Source of the DNA: DASRDR01 sp963812945 [NCBI: uncultured Candidatus Rokubacteria bacterium]
GTDB lineage: Bacteria; Methylomirabilota; Methylomirabilia; Rokubacteriales
Length of the DNA: 64,000 bases
Direction: 5' to 3'
Assembly: GCA_963812945.1 (NCBI GenBank)
Contig: CAWEXD010000008.1
Span: 2,232,001 to 2,296,000 of the forward strand
Made by a program: the position numbers and the translations under genes. Below, piece after piece: positions 61,379-64,000 of the stretch. The number at the start of each line of letters is the position of its first letter. The first letter of the stretch is position 1. The notes below the pieces were generated by a model that did not search any database, was not told the origin of the DNA, and saw nothing but the letters and a program-made list of their open reading frames with translations.

Positions 61379-61930
61379 ATGACCGAGCCGAGCCCCGCCC
61401 TGCTCAAGACGATCCGCGTGATCGATGCCTTCAGCAGATGGTCGGGGGGGGCCGTCGCGTGGCTGATTCTTCCCCTGGTCTTGGGCCTCACCTACGAATC
61501 GGTCGCGCGCTACCTCTTTGACGCGCCCACCCTGTGGGCCTACGACCTCTCCTACATGCTGTACGGCGCGATCTTCATGCTGGGCGCCCACTACACGCTC
61601 CTCAAAGGGGCGCACATCCGGACCGACATGCTCTGGGACAAGTTCTCGGTACGCACCAAGGGCCGGATCGACGCGGTGGCCTATCTCTTCTTCTTCTTCC
61701 CGGCCATGATCCTCCTCTTCTACGCGAGCGTCGACGAGGCGTGGCACTCCTACCAGATGGGGGAGCTCTCCGAGCAGACCGCGTGGCGGCCCATCCTCTG
61801 GCCGTTCAAGGCCATCGTGCCGGTCACCGCGCTCCTCCTCCTGATCCAGGGCGTCTCCGAGCTCCTGAAATCCCTCTACGCGGCCCGCACCGGTCGGCTC
61901 TTCGCCCCGCCGGAGACCATCCAGATTTGA
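61379..61930 (+). CDS. TRAP transporter small permease (DctQ family)
   Basis: A 183-residue four-helix membrane protein: helices around WLILPLVLGLTYESVARYLF, YMLYGAIFMLGAHYTLL, VAYLFFFFPAMILLFYAS and FKAIVPVTALLLLIQGVSE. The conserved ADELALYLFVWMVFLGA-like interhelical pattern is degenerate, as usual. It pairs with the large permease to move the substrate using a Na+ or H+ gradient. ATG at 61379 with AGAGGAGGG upstream. Its stop overlaps the large-permease TTG start by 4 bases. Confidence 0.9.
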   Translation: MTEPSPALLKTIRVIDAFSRWSGGAVAWLILPLVLGLTYESVARYLFDAPTLWAYDLSYMLYGAIFMLGAHYTLLKGAHIRTDMLWDKFSVRTKGRIDAVAYLFFFFPAMILLFYASVDEAWHSYQMGELSEQTAWRPILWPFKAIVPVTALLLLIQGVSELLKSLYAARTGRLFAPPETIQI

Positions 61931-63252
61931 ACCCGAACGCGATCCTCGGTCTCGTCATGCTCGCCCTGATGGTCGTGGTGATCTTCGTGGGCTTCCCGAT
62001 CAGCTTCACGCTGCTCTTCCTCGCGCTCGTGATCGGCTACTTCGGGCTCGGGACCATCGTCTTCGACCTGGCCTTCTTCCAGACCATCGGCCTGATGAAG
62101 GAGCAGACGCTCGCCGCCGTGCCGCTGTTCATCTTCATGGGGTACGTCGTGGAGCAGGCCGGCCTCATGGAGCGCCTCTTCCGGGCGTTCCAGGTCATGC
62201 TGGCGCCGGTGCGCGGCTCGCTCTACCTGGGGGTCATCCTCACCGCCACGGTCTTCGCGATGGCCACCGGGATCGTGGGCGCCGCCGTGACGGTGCTGGG
62301 GATCATGGCCGCGCCCATCATGATGAAGGGCGGCTACAGCCCGCGGCTTTCCGCGGGCGCGATCGCGGCCGGCGGGACACTGGGCATCCTGATCCCGCCG
62401 AGCGTCATGCTGATCGTCATGGGACCGGTCATCAACGTGTCGGTGGCGAAGCTCTACGCGGCGGCGTTCGGCCCCGGCTTCCTCATGGCCAGCCTCTACA
62501 TCCTGTACACGCTCACACGGAGCTTTCTCGATCCGACGCTCGGACCACCGGTCCCGAAGGAGGAGCGGGCCACGTCCGTCGTCCAGGTCATCCGCGAGTT
62601 CTTCGCCGGGATCGTGCCGCTGGCGCTTCTCATCTGCTCGACGCTCGGCACCATCCTGGCCGGAATCGTCACGCCCACCGAGGCGGCGGCCATGGGGGCG
62701 TCGGGCGCCCTCCTCCTGTCGATGGCCTACGGGCGCTTCACGCTCCAGGGCCTGAAGACCGCGGCGTTCAACACCATGACCACCTCGAGCATGGTCCTCT
62801 TCCTCGCCGTCGCCTCGAACGTCTTCGGCGCGATCTTCGCGCGGCTTGGCAGCGCCTCCGTCATCACCAACGCGCTGACGGCTCTGCCGGTGCCGCCGTT
62901 CGTCACCCTGCTCCTGGTGATGGGCCTGATCTTCCTGCTCGGCTGGCCGTTCGAGTGGCCGGCCATCATCTTCGTCTTCATCCCGATCTTCTATCCCGTC
63001 GTCGCCGCGCTGAAGTACGACATGCTCTGGTTCGGCGTGCTGGTGGCGGTGAACCTCCAGACCGCCTATCTCTCCCCGCCCGTCGCGATGTCCGCCTACT
63101 ACCTGAAGCAGGTGGTGCCCCAGTGGAGCCTCGGCACGATCTATCGCGGCATGGCGGACTTCATGGTGCTGCAGGTCGTCGCGCTGATCCTGGTGCTGCT
63201 GTTCCCGGAGATCGCGCTCTGGTTCCCCCGCTGGCTGTTCGATCAGCCGTAG
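61927..63252 (+). CDS. TRAP transporter large permease (DctM family)
   Basis: A 441-residue permease with about 12 hydrophobic segments, including FPISFTLLFLALVIGYF, LYLGVILTATVFAMATGIVG, GTLGILIPPSVMLIVMG, and the C-terminal PPVAMSAYYLKQVVP. Starts with TTG overlapping the small-permease stop (TTGA); the next in-frame ATG is 30 bases on. Forms the secondary transporter with DctP and DctQ proteins. It is convergent with the small membrane gene at 63291. Confidence 0.93.
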   Translation: MNPNAILGLVMLALMVVVIFVGFPISFTLLFLALVIGYFGLGTIVFDLAFFQTIGLMKEQTLAAVPLFIFMGYVVEQAGLMERLFRAFQVMLAPVRGSLYLGVILTATVFAMATGIVGAAVTVLGIMAAPIMMKGGYSPRLSAGAIAAGGTLGILIPPSVMLIVMGPVINVSVAKLYAAAFGPGFLMASLYILYTLTRSFLDPTLGPPVPKEERATSVVQVIREFFAGIVPLALLICSTLGTILAGIVTPTEAAAMGASGALLLSMAYGRFTLQGLKTAAFNTMTTSSMVLFLAVASNVFGAIFARLGSASVITNALTALPVPPFVTLLLVMGLIFLLGWPFEWPAIIFVFIPIFYPVVAALKYDMLWFGVLVAVNLQTAYLSPPVAMSAYYLKQVVPQWSLGTIYRGMADFMVLQVVALILVLLFPEIALWFPRWLFDQP

Positions 63253-63290
63253 CGAGCCCGATTCCCGGCATCCCGCGAGGGAGTGAGGAC

Positions 63291-63464
63291 TCAGCGCCCC
63301 GCGGCGCCGTTGTCCGATCTCAGGGTCTGCACGAAATCCCAGAGCAGCATGAGCAGCACCGCGGCCACGATGATGGTGAAGGGCAGCGCCTTGATCCACC
63401 AGACCAGGATGCCGAGGAACCCCGCCAGCATGGCGATGCCGATGATCCCGGTGACGAGCGTCAT
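63291..63464 (-). CDS. Small membrane protein coupled to an amidase gene
   Basis: A 57-residue protein starting MTLVTGIIGIAM, with two hydrophobic helices (GIIGIAMLAGFLGILVWW and FTIIVAAVLLMLLWDFV) separated by KALP, and a charged tail QTLRSDNGAAGR. Its ATG overlaps the amidase stop (ATGA), so it is translationally coupled. Too short for most gene callers. It resembles the small membrane proteins often found with TRAP transporters or amidases in this lineage. Function unknown. Confidence 0.7.
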   Translation of the reverse strand: MTLVTGIIGIAMLAGFLGILVWWIKALPFTIIVAAVLLMLLWDFVQTLRSDNGAAGR

Positions 63465-64000
63465 GATCGTCGTGCCTTCCTCTTCGGCGCGGGTGGCGCA
63501 GCGGTCAGCGTAGCGGGCGTGGCGCGGCGCCGGCGGTCGCGCGTCCCGTCGGCAAGCCTCCCGACCAGCCAGCGGGCGGTGCGCAAGAGGCGCGCATCGT
63601 TGTCGCGGCGTGCGACCAGCTGCACCCCGAGCGGCATGCCCGCGGCCGATCGGAGCAGGGGCAGCGTGACCGCCGGCGTGCCCAGGTAGGTCCAGGAGGT
63701 GCAGAAGATCGGGTTGCCGGTGCTCTCGAGGCCCTTCGGCGCCTCGCCGGGCGCCGCCGGTGTCAGGACCGCGTCGAACTCGTCGAAGACCGGGTCGAGC
63801 GCGGTGTTGAGCGCCGGAATGGCGGCGACCGCGGCCGCGTAGTCGACCGCGGCGTAGCCACGGCCGCGCTCGATCAGCTGGCGCAGCACGGCGCTGAGCC
63901 GGTCGCCGCCCTTCTCGTAGTCCCGGCGGAGGTTGTGCGCCATCTCCACTTCCATGATCGTGCGATGCATGTCGATGGCTCGTGCGAAGCTCGGGCCGAG
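63461..64000 (-). CDS. Amidase signature family protein, C-terminal part (5' end outside window)
   Basis: The last 179 residues of an amidase. The first visible segment is LGPSFARAIDMHRTIMEVEMAHNL, then the conserved FDAVLTPAAPGEAPKGL and TGNPIFCTSWTYLGTPAVTLPLLRSAAGMPLGVQLVARRDND, here as pieces of the typical C-terminal core (the Ser-Ser-Lys catalytic triad lies upstream, outside). The end is a basic tail (APKRKARRS). It overlaps the small membrane gene by 4 bases. Substrate unknown; hydrolysis of an amide or urea derivative is expected. Confidence 0.88.
   Translation of the reverse strand, partial: LGPSFARAIDMHRTIMEVEMAHNLRRDYEKGGDRLSAVLRQLIERGRGYAAVDYAAAVAAIPALNTALDPVFDEFDAVLTPAAPGEAPKGLESTGNPIFCTSWTYLGTPAVTLPLLRSAAGMPLGVQLVARRDNDARLLRTARWLVGRLADGTRDRRRRATPATLTAAPPAPKRKARRS

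Noticed and set aside
61876-63399. A 507-codon minus-strand frame opposite the TRAP large permease
   Set aside because: Arg/Asp/His/Glu-rich shadow of a membrane-protein gene; no family features.
1-64000. tRNA, rRNA, CRISPR arrays, insertion sequences, prophage or integron features
   Set aside because: I read the gaps and saw no cloverleaf tRNA sequence, no rRNA stretches, no regular short repeats with spacers and no transposase or integrase genes. The only long repeats are the GAF units inside the kinase gene.

Overview
The window is 64 kb of very GC-rich, tightly packed bacterial chromosome with no rRNA, tRNA, CRISPR array, insertion sequence or phage gene. Gene content (F420-type LLM oxidoreductases, TRAP and ABC solute-binding proteins, Rieske and TauD dioxygenases, huge multi-GAF sensor kinases, a Pup ubiquitin-like protein, an ADP-forming acyl-CoA synthetase) suggests an uncultured soil or subsurface heterotroph of the Rokubacteria/Methylomirabilota type. 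That placement is inference; no phylogenetic marker is present. Many genes start with GTG, and stop/start overlaps of 1-4 bases are common.

Layout. 1-6695 (minus): a MoxR/DUF58/VWA operon ending in a giant protein with three VWA domains, cut by the window edge. 6748-9855: an ADP-forming acyl-CoA synthetase divergent from a sugar-nucleotide epimerase. 9929-13390 (minus): VOC protein, MmgE/PrpD protein, acyl-CoA dehydrogenase, small lipoprotein. 13583-16711 (plus): zinc-finger anti-sigma-like protein, LLM oxidoreductase, TlpA thioredoxin, transglutaminase-like protein, then a strong terminator. 16759-22344 (minus): dcd, pup and an FmdB-type zinc ribbon, then indolepyruvate:ferredoxin oxidoreductase and a LysR regulator. 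22405-28370: small membrane protein, zinc-ribbon protein, homoserine kinase, CcdA, formamidase-like and MetE-like proteins, and a Tat-exported binding protein. 28414-31453 (minus): hotdog dehydratase, Na+/H+ antiporter and an OsmC-family gene with an in-frame TGA at its catalytic cysteine, a probable selenoprotein. 31468-36903 (plus): sugar-acid kinase, PdxA-like enzyme, isopropylmalate-type dehydrogenase, zinc dehydrogenase, LLM oxidoreductase. 37010-37716: a VapBC module. 37828-48024: a signalling block with a 2412-residue, twelve-GAF histidine kinase, two receiver proteins and a receiver-adenylate cyclase. 48127-54050: acyl-CoA ligase, thioesterase, 2-hydroxyacid dehydrogenase, amidohydrolase, branched-chain-type binding protein. 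54168-55499: a second toxin-antitoxin pair coupled to a putative zinc peptidase. 55528-63464: a PLP enzyme/Rieske/TauD/DapA-like operon divergent from a TRAP transporter. 63461-64000: the 3' part of an amidase gene.

The strongest points for follow-up are the OsmC selenoprotein with a SECIS-like hairpin, the Pup gene placed with dcd instead of proteasome genes, the twelve-GAF kinase whose sixth GAF repeat carries five compensating indels, the toxin-antitoxin-peptidase operon, and the repeated finding of promoter -10 boxes directly against start codons (probable leaderless mRNAs).
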